Assembly: GCA_029718625.1 (NCBI GenBank)
Contig: CM056389.1
Span: forward strand, 18,891,521 to 18,955,520
Direction of reading: 5' to 3'
Source of the DNA: Synaphobranchus kaupii
Lineage: Eukaryota > Chordata > Actinopteri > Anguilliformes > Synaphobranchidae
Length of the DNA: 64,000 nucleotides
This document shows, piece after piece, positions 38,301 to 52,400 of this stretch. A program made the position numbers and the translations under genes. Position 1 is the first letter of the stretch; the number at the start of each line of letters is the position of its first letter. Below the pieces are notes generated by a model, which saw nothing but the letters and a program-made list of their open reading frames with translations, was not told the DNA's origin and did no database searches.

Positions 38301-41300
38301 CTGCCTGTACCATGCTGTAGTCCAGGCAACAAGTACTGGTCAAGAACAAGACATTCAACAAAAAGCAGCAGTTCTGCGCAGTGAAGTACAAAGAGAGGTA
38401 AGCCATTGTTTTCTTTGCCTGCGATAATAAAAGCACTGTAAAACCTAGCTAGAATGTCGAAAGACTAAAACAAAAAACTACAGTGCCCTCCAAAGCATGC
38501 TAAAGGGAGAGTGACATTAGTCTTTTGCTGTACACTTAAGACATTTGGATTTGCGATCAAAAGATTAATATGAGACAAAAGAACAGACAATAAGCTTTTA
38601 TTTCATGGTATTTACATGCATATGTTTCATATGAAACGCCATTTTACAGAAACAGATGTTGTGATGTGTTGAGTACCCCCATTTTCAGCTGTGCAAAATT
38701 CAGTTAACAGATGACTGACAGGTGTTACCTGTTGCTCAGGTGTTTCCTTTGGCTTGGATTGTTCACACATAAAAGAGCAGTGAGTGTCTAGACTTCTCAT
38801 CTGTGGAGTCAGACGGCTCACACTAATTCAACTAGCTCTATTCCAAAGCAATGCTACCCAGTATTTCCTAAATTGTTTAATGTAACTTGGCCCTGTGTTT
38901 TTTCATCGTACCATCTCAAGAGAATGTGGTCATTCAAACTTTATGTGCTACGATAGGCAATATTGTTAGTTGTTACTTGGCCTCATTTTGATATCAATAC
39001 TTTTACTGGCAGGCCTAGTTTTTGCAGGTAATTACTTACTTGAAATGAATGAATTATTAATTAATTACTTACTGTTATGTAGGCTATTTGTGAGTAACTT
39101 AGCATTTTTCTATGTTGAAAAGGTTTTTTGTTTTGTTTGTATATACTCTAAGGATGGGCCACTGGGAATAATCCAAAGCGTACCAACTCATCTGTGAAAT
39201 ACAGAGGAGGTAGTGTTACGGCTTGGGCATGTAACTCATCTGTGAAATACAGAGGAGGTAGTGTTACGGCTTGGGCATGTAACTCATCTGTGAAATACAG
39301 AGGAGGTAGTGTTACGGCTTGGGCATGTAACTCATCTGTGAAATACAGAGAAGGTAGTGTTACGGCTTGGGCATGTAACTCATCTGTGAAATACAGAGGA
39401 GGTAGTGTTACGGCTTGGGCATGTATGGCTGCTTCTCAAACAGGCTCATTCATCTTTATTGATGATGTTACGGAGGATGGCAGCAGGATGAATTTGGAAG
39501 CGTACAGATCTACAAAGCGCTTCATCCTGCAGCAAGACAATGAACCCAAACACAGTGCTGACACAACCAAAGCATTCCATCCTATCCATACAGTATCTAA
39601 CCCGCTTATTCCTGGTTAGAGGGTCACGAGGGGCTGGAGCCTATCCCAGCATGCATTTGGCAAGATCCAGGAATACACACTGGACAGGTCGCCAATCCAT
39701 CTCAGGGCACACACACACCATTCACTCACACTCATACCTATGGGCAATTTAGAGTCAATTAGCCTAACCTGCATGTCTTTGGACTGTGGGAGGAAACCGG
39801 AGTACCTGGAGAAAACCCACGTGGACACGGGGAGAACATGCAAACTCCACACAGAAAGGCCCTCGGCCGGGATTCAAACTCAGTAATTTCTTGCTGTGAG
39901 GTAACAGTGCTAGCCACTGGACCACCATGCTGCCCAGCAACGCATTCATCAGTGAGAAAAAGTGTAAAGTTTTTGGACTGGCCAAGTCAGTCCACTGATG
40001 GAAATCCAATCGATGATCTACTGAAAGCAGCTGCACTGAAGGCCAGGAAAAGCATTTTCAAAGAAGATACCAAACATTTGGTGATGTCATTGGGTCATAG
40101 ACCTGATGCACGCAAGTATTGCATTTATGGGCTATGCATCCAAGTATTAGACTTGCTTTTAAGTTAATCCGTTATTTTAAATTTTGCACAGCTGAAAATG
40201 GGGCGACAACACAAAAACAACAATTTCTGTAACATAAAGATAAAAACATACCCATGTACATAAACATAAAGGTAGATTGTATTCATGCCTCATGTTCATC
40301 TTTTGATCTCAAATCTAATTCCAAAGTATAACAAAATCCCAGAGAATGGTAAACAAAACAGCAGGTAACCCCAATCACAGTGGTCGCATACAGTTGCCTT
40401 GGAAAAGCACTGAAAAACAATATGGATAAATACCACAAATATATAAACAAGAACAAGTGCACAAAATTGGCAAAAAATATGAACTATACACACATACTGT
40501 ATGTACAATTGTACATATGTGCAATGGCACTGTGAGTACAAATTAAGTCGTACAATATTTTACATTTTCACTTATTAAAACATAAAATACATTCAAGTAA
40601 AACTCATATATTGTCAGAGATGATACCTTTGGATCTTCTCTCATTTATTTCCCCACGTTCTGTTTTCCGTAACAGGTTAGCCAGAACCTTTCAGCATATG
40701 GTGGGTTAGCAAGACTCCAGAAGCACTATGACGAATGGCAGAAAAATCCTGGAAAATATGCTGTTATAGGAGGAACAAGAATACAGAAAACTCACAAGCA
40801 GATCAATGATGAGGAGTATAAGCATTCAATCTCACCAATGAAAAACAAAAAGATATCTCCTGGAATAACTGAATATGACATCGCTGAGACGTACCACCTT
40901 GGATATGTTGGAACATATGAAGAGTTAAGTAGTTTTTCATCTTGGTCTAGATCAGGTGACAGAAACATGTTAGTGATGAAGAGCCAGTGTGCATACCGTA
41001 TATCTATAGATGCACAGGTCATCATTAGTGTGCATACAGTATATCTATAGATGCACAGGTCATCATTAGTGTGGATACAGTATATCTATACATGCACAGG
41101 TCATCATTAGTGTGCATACAGTATATTTGTAGATGCACAGGTCATCATTAGTGTGCATACAGTATATCTATAGATGCACAGGTCATCATTAGTGTGCATA
41201 CAGTATATCTATAGATGCACAAGTCATCATTAGTGTGCATACAGTATATCTATAGATGCACAGGTCATCATTAGTGCGCATACCGTATATCTATAGATGC

Positions 41301-43413
41301 ACAGGTCATCATTAGTGTGCATACAGTATATCTAGATGCACAGGTCAACATTAGTGTGCATACAGTATATCTATAGATGCACAGGTCATCATTAGTGTGC
41401 ATACAGTATATCTATAGATTCACAGGTCATCATTAGTGTGCATACAGTATATCTATAGATGTACAGGTCATCATTAGTGTGCATACAGTATATCTATAGA
41501 TGCACAGGTCATCATTAGTGCGCATACAGTATATCCATAGATGCACAGGTCATCATTAGTGTGCATACAGTATATCTATAGATGCACAGGTCATCATTAG
41601 TGTGCATACAGTATATCTATAGATGCACAGGTCATCATTAGTGTGCATACTGTATATCTATAGATGCACAGGTCATCATTAGTGTGCATAGAGTATATCT
41701 ATAGATGCACAGGTCATCATTAGTGTGCATACAGTATATCTATAGATGCACAGGTCATCATTAGTGTGCATACAGTATATCTATAGATGCACAGGTCATC
41801 ATTAGTGCGCATACAGTATATCTATAGATGCACAGGTCATCATTAGTGTGCATACAGTATATCTATAGATGCACAGGTCATCATTAGTGCGCATACAGTA
41901 TATCTATAGATGCACAGGTCATCATTAGTGCGCATACAGTATATCTATAGATGCACAGGTCATCATTAGTGCGCATACAGTATATCTATAGATGCACAGG
42001 TCATCATTAGTGTGCATACAGTATATCTATAGATGCACAGGTCATCATTAGTGTGCATACTGTATATCTATAGATGCACAGGTCATCATTAGTGCGCATA
42101 CAGTATATCTATAGATGCACAGGTCATCATTAGTGTGCATACTGTATATCTATAGATGCACAGGTCATCATTAGTGCGCATACAGTATATCTATAGATGC
42201 ACAGGTCATCATTAGTGCGCATACAGTATATCTATAGATGCACAGGTCATCATTAGTGTGCATACAGTATATCTATAGATGCACAGGTCATCATTAGTGC
42301 GCATACAGTATATCTATAGATGCACAGGTCATCATTAGTGTGCATACAGTATATCTATAGATGCACAGGTCATCATTAGTGCGCATACAGTATATCTATA
42401 GATGCACAGGTCATCATTAGTGCGCATACAGTATATCTATAGATGCACAGGTCATCATTAGTGCGCATACAGTATATCTATAGATGCACAGGTCATCATT
42501 AGTGCGCATACAGTATATCTATAGATGCACAGGTCATCATTAGTGCGCATACAGTATATCTATAGATGCACAGGTCATCATTAGTGTGCATACAGTATAT
42601 CTATAGATGCACAGGTCATCATTAGTGAGCATACTGTATATCTATAGATGCACAGGTCATCATTAGTGAGCATACTGTATATCTATAGATGCACAGGTCA
42701 TCATTAGTGTGCATACTGTATATCTATAGATGCACAGGTCATCATTAGTGTGCATACTGTATATCTATAGATGCACAGGTCATCATTAGTGAGCATACTG
42801 TATATCTATAGATGCACAGGTCATCATTAGTGCGCATACAGTATATCTATAGATGCACAGGTCATCATTAGTGCGCATACAGTATATCTATAGATGCACA
42901 GGTCATCATTAGTGCGCATACAGTATATCTATAGATGCACAGGTCATCATTAGTGCGCATACAGTATATCTATAGATGCACAGGTCATCATTAGTGCGCA
43001 TACAGTATATCTATAGATGCACAGGTCATCATTAGTGCGCATACAGTATATCTATAGATGCACAGGTCATCATTAGTGCGCATACAGTATATCTATAGAT
43101 GCACAGGTCATCATTAGTGTGCATACTGTATATCTATAGATGCACAGGTCATCATTAGTGTGCATACAGTATATCTATAGATGCACAGGTCATCATTACT
43201 ACAACACAGTCATCCATTCATTCATACATTTATCATTCATTCATGAGCATTGAAGTAGATTAAACTTGAGCTTCTAAGAGAGAAATGTAAGAAATTGGGG
43301 GAGAGATGAGATGCATCCTCCTTTTTTTTGCCACTTGTTATGCATACAACTTGACTAGTATGACTCTCAGAAAGATTATTTCTTTCTCTCCCTCTCTGTC
43401 ATTATTATTATTA

Positions 43414-43476
<63 letters not shown>

Positions 43477-46400
43477 TATATCCCGTAAGGGATGGGTAGT
43501 GTTGGGACAGCCAGACACGCAAATAAAATTATTCATTCATTCATTGTTCAGATATTATGTCAGAGAAAGACATCAATTGAGTCAAAAAGAAGCAAAATAA
43601 AGTAGCTTAATATGTGAAATCAATTATTTACTCATAATTTATTATTCAGGTAGATATTTTGTTCCTTGGTAATAAGGAACCATGCAAAAAGCATCTTGAG
43701 GATTAACACTCACATACTTGCATTGCTCCTAAATATCGTAATTTATTCGATGTCATGAAGCAACATTCTGATGACTTGAGGGCTCTTCATCAAGCAGATA
43801 AAACGTGCATTCAAGTGGTGTCAGAATTATCAGATAAATTAATTCCTTACCGGGATGTACCGCTAAAACGGGTTAAATTGGGAAGTGGGGAAAGTTGTGC
43901 CCATAAAGGTTACACCACACAAATTGAGGAGGATTGTCCAGATACTTCAGTCTCTTTCTGAAGAGGAAGCTAGCTGTGGTTCAGATACTGTAAATAATTA
44001 GCTGTGGTCAAGCAAGTCAAGTTAAAATATTTTGTTTAACCTTATTTTTGTCAAAAGATAGTTGTTCCTAATACATTGGCATATCTAAATTTCTGTCTAA
44101 AGTATATTTATGCAAGTATGTTTCTGTAATGGGTGATGTAAGGTTCGGAGAACCAGACGTGACCGATAAGGAATCTAAAAGCGTAACTAGAGAGATACGC
44201 CACAAAAGATGAGATTACCGCACCAGGAAAGGAATAAACAAATGAATGGGAGAAAAAACTTCCCAGCAAAAACCAAATGAAAACAACCTCCAAAAAGAGG
44301 CGAAACTCGAAAATAGCAAGTATAAACAACGAAAGAACCTCATGCCCTAAATCAGAGAGCGAGGACAAGAGGTTGGGAAAAACAAAAGAAAAGCCCGAGC
44401 AAACGGGTGAAGGAATGAAACAGAAATTCAAACCTGTTACCTAAGCTCTTGTAGCAAAAGAGCTGAACCCAAAAGGTAACAGGTCGAGAGACTAAAGGAC
44501 AAAGAGAAAGATTGGACAGAAAAGATAAAACCAATCCTGTCCTAACTCTAACCAGACTAACCTATACCTTACCGACTTCGATGTCAAATAGCAAAGACAA
44601 TATTGAAGTGCCAGAAGGCGGAAGTCCTGAGCTATATATAGCCGACAGGAAACTGAAAACAGGTGAGAGGAATAATGACCGGGCGAGAGGCGGGGACGGA
44701 GGCGGACAAAATCCGATAGAGCGTCCCAACGACACCAAATCGAATAACGACACCAGAAACAACAGAGGCTGCCAATAACCATGACGGTTTCCTTATATAA
44801 TATGCTTTTTGTGAAATAAACTGCATTTGAAAAAAAGAAACACAGATAAATGTGTTCACGTTGTGGTAAATCACACATGGGTAGGTGACAAAAGCCAGGG
44901 AGGGGTCAAACTTGACACCGAGGTTTGTGACAGAGGTAGAGGGAGAGATGGTTTGGCCGGCAATGGTGAGGTGGGCTATGGGAGAGTGCTGGACCGGGTG
45001 AGGGGTACCAACCAGAAGGGCCTCTGATTTGCTGCTATTGAGCTGGAGGAGGTTTGGCTTCATTCACGCCCTTATCTCGTCAAGGCAAGTGTTGAGCCAT
45101 GTGTAACCAATCAGTGTCATCTCCCATTCCCTGCAAACATTTATATGGTCATCACTACTCTGAAGAATATGAATTAGGCTCTTTGAGAGAAGATTTTAAT
45201 CTTAAGCAATCTGTCCAGTGGTGATTATAGTGGTGAGTGTTTGTAGCACAGTAGACATATACAGGGCTGTTGCTGTTCCAGAGGATCTGTGCTGATACAC
45301 CTTGATGGAGTGTTAGCCTAATAAGCCATTATGCCAAAGACTTCCAACATATTGCTGTAAGTTAATGTTATATAGGCTACATTTCATAAAACAACAGTTC
45401 ATAAAACAAGTCTAATGTTCCTCTCAAAACCAGAACCAGCGCACACACCTATATACTTTGCAGCACGCCATTCAAAACTATCCACGGGACTGACTATTTA
45501 CATCCCACACTCCCTCACCAGAAATCATTCCTCTTCCGTTCATGTTACCTCAGCCTACTGTCCCCCCTGCTAGCGACATTCTTAGAACCGAGGGTTCCAG
45601 CCCTGCCAATACATTGAAAAATAGAAAAAAGAGAAATAAACAAAACTGGAAGACCCCCAAAACAGTGAGTTATCTTAAAAATGCTAAAGGACTAAAAATA
45701 TGTCATCTTAATGTCTGTAGCTTAGTATCTAAACTTGATCAAATCAAAATGCTGCTGACACAAAGGAGCATAGATATTTTAGCTGTCTCGGAAACTTGGC
45801 TTACACCAACAATTCCGGACTCCTTTCTTTATATTGAGAATTACAATTTATTTTGTAAAGACAGGGTTGGCAAACAGGGAGGAGGAGTAGCAATATATCT
45901 ATCAAATAAGTACTCATCAACAAAAAAATCTAACAGACACGGCATCCGAAACGTTACAAATCACTTTTTATTTAACGTCTCAGCATGCTATAGATATTTT
46001 AGTTTCATATAAACCTCCTAACACATCACCAATAGATTATGTATCATCTCTAACAACTATTCTTGAGTCAGTAAAAACAAAAGAATACATACTACTTGGT
46101 GATTTCAACTTAAATTGGAATGACACTATTGCTACACCGCTCAAACATGTAGCAACCAAATTCGGAGCCAACGCGAGTGTGTAGTACGTGTGAAACAATT
46201 CTTTATCTCATTTTTTCCAATGAACCGACAAAATACAACATAAATGGGGTTATTAAAACACAATATCGGACCATTTTCTTACGTTTGCTATTAGAAAAGA
46301 AATTATAGAACACATGGGACACAAATTGAATGTTATAAAAATGATACCAGGCTCCAAAAAACAGACGTACCAAAACGAGATTAATAATATTAACTGGGAA

Positions 46401-49400
46401 GAGGAGAATAAGATGAACAACCCAGAGCAAATACTCACGAGAATGCATGAAAAAATTAAGACTATAACTAAAAAATACACAAAAAGTTCTAAACTAAAGT
46501 CTCAACAATTATCTTTACCTTGGATTACACCAAACATATTACGTCTGCTCAAACAAAAATCAAAAATTATGAAAAACTACTACCGTACTAAATTATTAAC
46601 AGATAAACAAGCTTTTGCGACAATTAGAAATAAATGTACCGTCGAGTTACAGAAAACAAAAACTAATTATTATCAGAAACTCATAAATTAAGCCTCTTTG
46701 TACCCCAAAAAGCTGTGGGATGCACTGAACACCATAACTGGAGGAAGGACAAAAAATAACCAAGGCGGGACTGTCGCGGTAGTACAGCGGAAAAAGTGCC
46801 GACCTTCAGTCGGTGCGATTGTACTCCGAGGATCGGGGTTCGCGCCCTGGTCCTGCCAGATCCGAGCATGGCCAGCGCCCTGTGGAGCAGCAATTGGCGG
46901 CTGCCCCCGGGTGGGGGGAGGGGCTCGGAGAGAATCACTGCACATAGAACGGCCCTGGGCGAGTTGGAATCACGGTCAGGAACCCTGGGAGGAGTCGCGC
47001 CCTGAAGAGGACGTGGCGATCTCCGTCCTACTGCCGGCTGACGAGGTTGTGCAGCGGTGATTCTCTAGCGGTTGCTACACGGGGGGGATTTGAATTAGAA
47101 TAGGGGTTCAATTGGCTACCAATTTGGGAGAAAATGGGGAAAAATAATATTTAAAATATTTAAAAAAATAACCAAGGCAAGATAAGCGTATTCTCACATG
47201 TATTATTGCTAACAGAGCCTCATAAACTTGCTTGCGCGTTTAATGCTTTTTTAATTTCATCAGTAAAAGAGCTCACAGCCCGCTTTGATCCATCTGTGCA
47301 ACAAATGGAATTTTCTTCCTTACAATCACAACCTTTCTCCTTTACAGCGATATCTCAAAAGAGTGTTTAATAAACATCATACAGTCTTTAAAGAAGATCA
47401 AATCAAAGGATACACACGACATGAACTCAGACGTCTTTCTGTCACATTTGGATTCTTTATTAACAGTCACCCATCATCTCATAAACTTATGTATTACAAA
47501 GTCAGTTTTTCCTTCCACATGGAAAACATCTAAAATCATTCCCATTTACAAAGCAGGAGATCCGACAGTCATATCGAATTATAGACCGATATCTATTCTA
47601 CCTATAATGTCAAAGGTCAGGGAAAAGGTACTAGCCACTCAACTCACCGACTAGCACAGTCTTTTAAATGAATTTCAGTTTGGTTTTCGAACAAACAGAT
47701 CAACCACGTCCGCTGCATTATATCTCACGGAATCAATTTGACAATCATTGAATGAAGGGAATATAACAGGTGCAATATTTATTAATTTTTCAAAAGCATT
47801 TGATACCGTTAATCATTCTACACTTCTCAATAAGTTAACAAAGTTCAATTTATCATCAACTGCAATAAACATGCTTTCATCGTATCTATTAGAAAGATCA
47901 CAACTGGTCCAAATAGATCAATTTAAATCCACTTCTACTACAAGCAATATTGGTGTACCACAAGGATCTATTCTAGGACCGCTATTGTTCATTTTATATA
48001 TTAATGATCTGCCCTCAGTATGCTTGTCAACTCAAGTGCTTCTACACGTGGACGACACCGTTATATTTACTTCTGTGCGTAAAATAGATGATTTATTCCA
48101 AACTTTCATTAGACCTCCAAGCTCTTCACCACTGGCTTCACAGAAATAATTTAACATTAAATATTAAAAAAACACAATGTATGTATTTTCGATCCTCTCA
48201 AAAAACATTTTCGACTCCGCCTCATAATATTCCTCTGAACTGAATGGATGTCCATGTGGTCTTTCCTTATGCGATTTTTCTCTTTGTTTATACGAGAGGC
48301 ATTCAACGTCTTGTGTTTTCTTTTTCTATAAACAACATTCTATGCCTTATTGATAACAATTTCCTTGTAGTTTATTTACAGTTTCTTAGTAGTGTTGTTC
48401 ATGCTAATCCAGGCACCATCTCATCACTTGCACTGCGGAACATTTTTATACAGACTCTCAACCCCCAAAGTTGAGTCTTTTTCACATTTTCCTGTCAAGG
48501 TCTTAATCACGCAGGTATAATACTGTAATAACACCTGAGCCTGATTGTTTTTGTCTTTGCATGTCTGATGAAGGGCAGGTAAGGGCTTCAAACTTCACTT
48601 GAAATAAAATATGATATTTGGGAGCTATTACAGTACGTCAGTTATATTCCTCTTGCCACTTGCCACAATTGGTTCACATTTAACACCTAGAAATTAGATG
48701 TGAGTGTGTCTACTTTGCTAAAAGATACAAGGAAAAGTGAAATTAGTTTAAGACAGTTGACTTCAAAGCAAAAAGCAGTTCCACAACAGAGCATGAATTC
48801 ATGGATTATAATAAGTATAATACCTGGAAAATTAACTCTTTTTTTTTTTTGTTTGCCTACATTGAACAGTCTAAAGAGCACAATCGAATGTAAACAGCAG
48901 ACTGTGGAGAAGGATCACTTCATTCCAACGGCCGCACTTGCTATAGCTCGAAAAGATTTAAATAAACTTCAGAATTCAAAGCTTTATTCTCTGCTGAAAG
49001 AAGAGAACAAAGAGGTTCACCTGGCCATGCAGGTGCTCTACCAGGATCATCGTACTGCCTTGACCACTGGAAATTCCATGGAGGGCAAAGTATGCAGGTG
49101 AGACATTCCGTACAGTATAATAGAATACAGCCAGGTGAGTTACGTCTCCCATTCCCTTTAAAAGCCACCCGTGTTTGCACCTTGGTGGATTGCTAATATG
49201 ATGGCGGATTTAGTAAGACTGTGAGAAGAGCGATTTGGACTACAGCTGGCGAAACAGTCCTGCTCATGCACAAAGTTAAAGCGCACATGCAGAGCAGATA
49301 TGGCATTAAAATTCTCCAAATTAATTGTGGAATGTGCTGCAAGTGTTTTTTGTTTCTAATTGTTTCCTTTGTTGAAAATTGTAGTCGCAACATCTACGTC

Positions 49401-52400
49401 GGATTTGCTAAATGGTCGCAATGGGTAAAAATCTCTATTAGGATGTAATATGCAGGGGTAATGTCACTCTGCGACTTTCCTTTTTGATGCATAGTTAAAT
49501 GTGTTCATGCATATGTGTGCATTGTATACCTGGAGTGAATGCGCTAAAACATTGTTGAGATTATGTAAATTAGGCCAATTAAGTATTCCGTCTGATTTAC
49601 TAAAACAGGCATTAATCGCGAGTCTCTTCTTTGCATGAGAATTTTTAGAACTCCTGCTGATAGCCTATAGCTCACACATAGGTTGCACACAGGCTGCATG
49701 AGTAGGGTGTCAGGCTGTAGGACACATAGGCACTGAGTTTATTATTTACCATGGTGTGCGTTAAAAATATTCAGCCATAAGCACCCCCCCCGTTAAAACC
49801 ACATTAAATTCTATTCCATTCATATTTCCGAAATGTTGGAGTTATTTTGCTTGCCGTGCTATATCGGAGGAACCGTTTTGAAATTATAGAACTTTCTGTA
49901 CATAGTCCCCCCCATTTTCAGGCATCAAAAAATATTGGACAGTTTAACATAATGTAGAATGAAGTAATAATTTTTAATATTTGGCTGCATATCCTTTGCA
50001 TGCCATGATTTCCTGATGTCTGTGACCCAACAACATCAAAAAACTCTATATCTTATTTTCTGGTACTCTTACAAGCAATAGTATAACCTCTCAGCATTTG
50101 AATGGATCTCTATGGGAATTGGGGGGTGGGACTAGATTTAGCTGTAAATTATGCTGGAACAGTATGGAATACATGGTTGGCGAAATGGCTGTAAGTAATC
50201 AAGGGTCTGAGGTATCAAACAAGCCTCAAAACATCACTCTGTTGCCAGATATGCAGTAGATATGGATGGATAACTTTAAGGTTTGTTTCTCCTGACAAAT
50301 TTTCCTATTGAACTCTATGGAAAAATAAGTCAGGAGACGAAACCCTTTGAGTTATCCATCCATATCTATTGCATATCTGGCAGCAGAGTGATGGTTTAGG
50401 GGGGACTATGTACAAAAGGTTCTATAATTTCTAAACAGTTAATCCGATATGGATGAACATACCCTCAAATTAAAGCTGACAGTCTGCACTTCAACCTCAT
50501 TGTCATTGTATCCTTTCAAACTCAAAGGGCTAGAGTACAGAACTAAAATAACAAAAAATGTGTCACTGTCCAATGCATTATGGTGCTCACTGTAAAATGC
50601 TTTGGTAAAAGCTGCCTTGTTTTGTTCAGTCACTTCAAGTTCTCCATTCATTGCCATACATACAGATGCAAACAAAGCAGAGTGATCCCGGCTGGTGATG
50701 AGGTCCGAGTGGTGTTATACTGTATATCAGCACTCATGGAATGCGTCTCGGCCAATCACAACGCACAGTCAGAACTAACTGCTGTATAATATTTAATATT
50801 CTGTCCCATTTCCAAAATGTTAGCCGGTTGGCATTGTAAGTCAATGAATGATGTAGCATGCTAATTATTAGCATGTCTCTTGTGTACCAATAACAAAGCA
50901 GAGCTACAGCTGTCCCAGCTACAGAACTGTATTACAGTCAGATATACAATACAGAGTATTGACGTTCAGCTTGATGGTGCTCATTTGAATTTCTTGTGTT
51001 TTTTTGCAGCATTTGACCGAATCAAACTTCTCACTTAAAACATAGTTTTTTGTTATAGCCTTTATGGGTGGCATATCACTTTAAGTGACAAAAAGCTTAT
51101 TTTACAGTTATCCTGATCAAAATTCTGTTTTTACCTCCAATTAGTGCAGTATGTTTAAATATGCTGATTTGGATGGTGATGGGTGGAACACCATAAGGGT
51201 GGTAAATCGTAATTTCTCTTGGTTTTGGTTCATAATGACCTAACAGCAAACATACTTGCTGCCTCCTGTTAGAAACAGCTATATCAGCCTGCTTTTCCTA
51301 CTCTTCTCTCTCCAGGGCACTGTTGGCTGATACAATAGTAAATGGGAATGCTGAGACCTTGCTCAAACAGGCCATGATCATGGCCAACCCCATAACCTCC
51401 AGGAGACTCAGAAGTGATGCAGGTATACTGTTCATACATTAGTTTATCCAAACACCAGACTGACTGCATCAGACCTGAATGAACTAGATTAAAATGTAGA
51501 AATGCAAAGGTTACAAGCTACTGAATTATTAGTGGGCAAGCTGAAAGAGCACAATCACTTTGTTCTGTAACAAAGTAAGCTGTAAAATTATTATTCCTGT
51601 CACAGTTGTCATAGATCATGGAACCAACATCAATAGATATGTCTTCTTTGGGACTAGAAATAATTCCATAGAACCCACAATGTCCTCGACATTCGCTTTT
51701 CCACCATTTAGAATTTTTTGAAAAACCTTTAAAAGATATCTCTTCCTAAATCATTTGACATATCAACATGGAACTTTAACCAAGTTGGAATGGCAGGTCC
51801 TCTAAAAAGTTACTGTAAAGAAAGTTGAAACTCAAAACAAGACTAGGCAAGCCTAGCTCAGCTCCGACTCCTGTATGCAGCCAGTGGGGAACATTTGACA
51901 AGGCACGGCGGATATTGTTCTGGAACATGCAGGTTGCATACCGGGATATATCATCATACCGGGTTGCATATCATCAACCAATAAAACATCCAGTACATTA
52001 GGACAGATTAATTTATCAAATAGCTTTTTTCACTTTAACATCTCTGTGGTAGGATAAGGCAGAGGTGACAAGATAAAATAGCAATCACGCGGCTGTTTTG
52101 TAAAAGCGTGTGTTCCCATTGAAACATGCGCGTGGGATGTGTGTGTTTTGGAGACGTAGAGCAAATTTTCATGAAGTAGCCCACATTATTTCCTCTAGTC
52201 TACAACCAAGCAATAATGCGACATTATTTGAATTGCACACACCGACGCATGGTACAAGCGTTAAGACAAAATATTACAGGTCTAAGTGTAGGGTATGCAA
52301 TTTATATATTGTGATAAAAATGGACATCACATTTTCTTTTAGATACAACATTAGTTTAGTTCATAAAATATTAATTTATTAATCGTTTTGTTAGCCTATA

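Larger units (their letters stand above)
38480..40365 (+). mobile_element. Tc1-like element with long inverted repeats, in intron 5
   Basis: Left arm text at 38555-38705 (gcgatcaaaagattaatatg ... ccattttcagctgtgcaaaatt) recurs inverted at 40180-40320. The transposase remnant reads [22 protein letters not shown] and [17 protein letters not shown] (second Asp region) up to 39590, and resumes after the inserted SINE as [18 protein letters not shown] near 39975. It is inactive. Confidence 0.85.
40924..48869 (+). other. Intron 6 (7.9 kb)
   Basis: Contains the 41-bp satellite, a TTA microsatellite, an unrecognised open stretch at 43755-43961, an LTR-like segment at 44108-44790, an antisense LINE scrap at 44870-45075 and the CR1/L2-like LINE at 45480-48240. 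No additional host exon could be justified. Confidence 0.6.

Noticed and set aside
40924..41050. Exon 6 extended to the donor at 40956 or beyond
   Set aside because: Joining 40955 to 48870 gives an immediate TAA. The donor at 40924 keeps the frame. Without splicing the frame runs into the satellite and stops.
40987..43197. CRISPR-like array
   Set aside because: Units are contiguous and lack unique spacers. The setting is a eukaryotic intron.
43306..43488. Poly-Leu frame
   Set aside because: It is the reading of a TTA microsatellite.
43755..43961. 68-codon open frame in intron 6 as a gene or missing exon
   Set aside because: It has no recognised motif, no clear splice sites that keep the host frame, and ordinary chance length. 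A transposon relic is as likely.
46698..47060. 120-codon frame with a Gly/Arg-rich end
   Set aside because: Most of it is the SINE at 46767-47162 read as protein.
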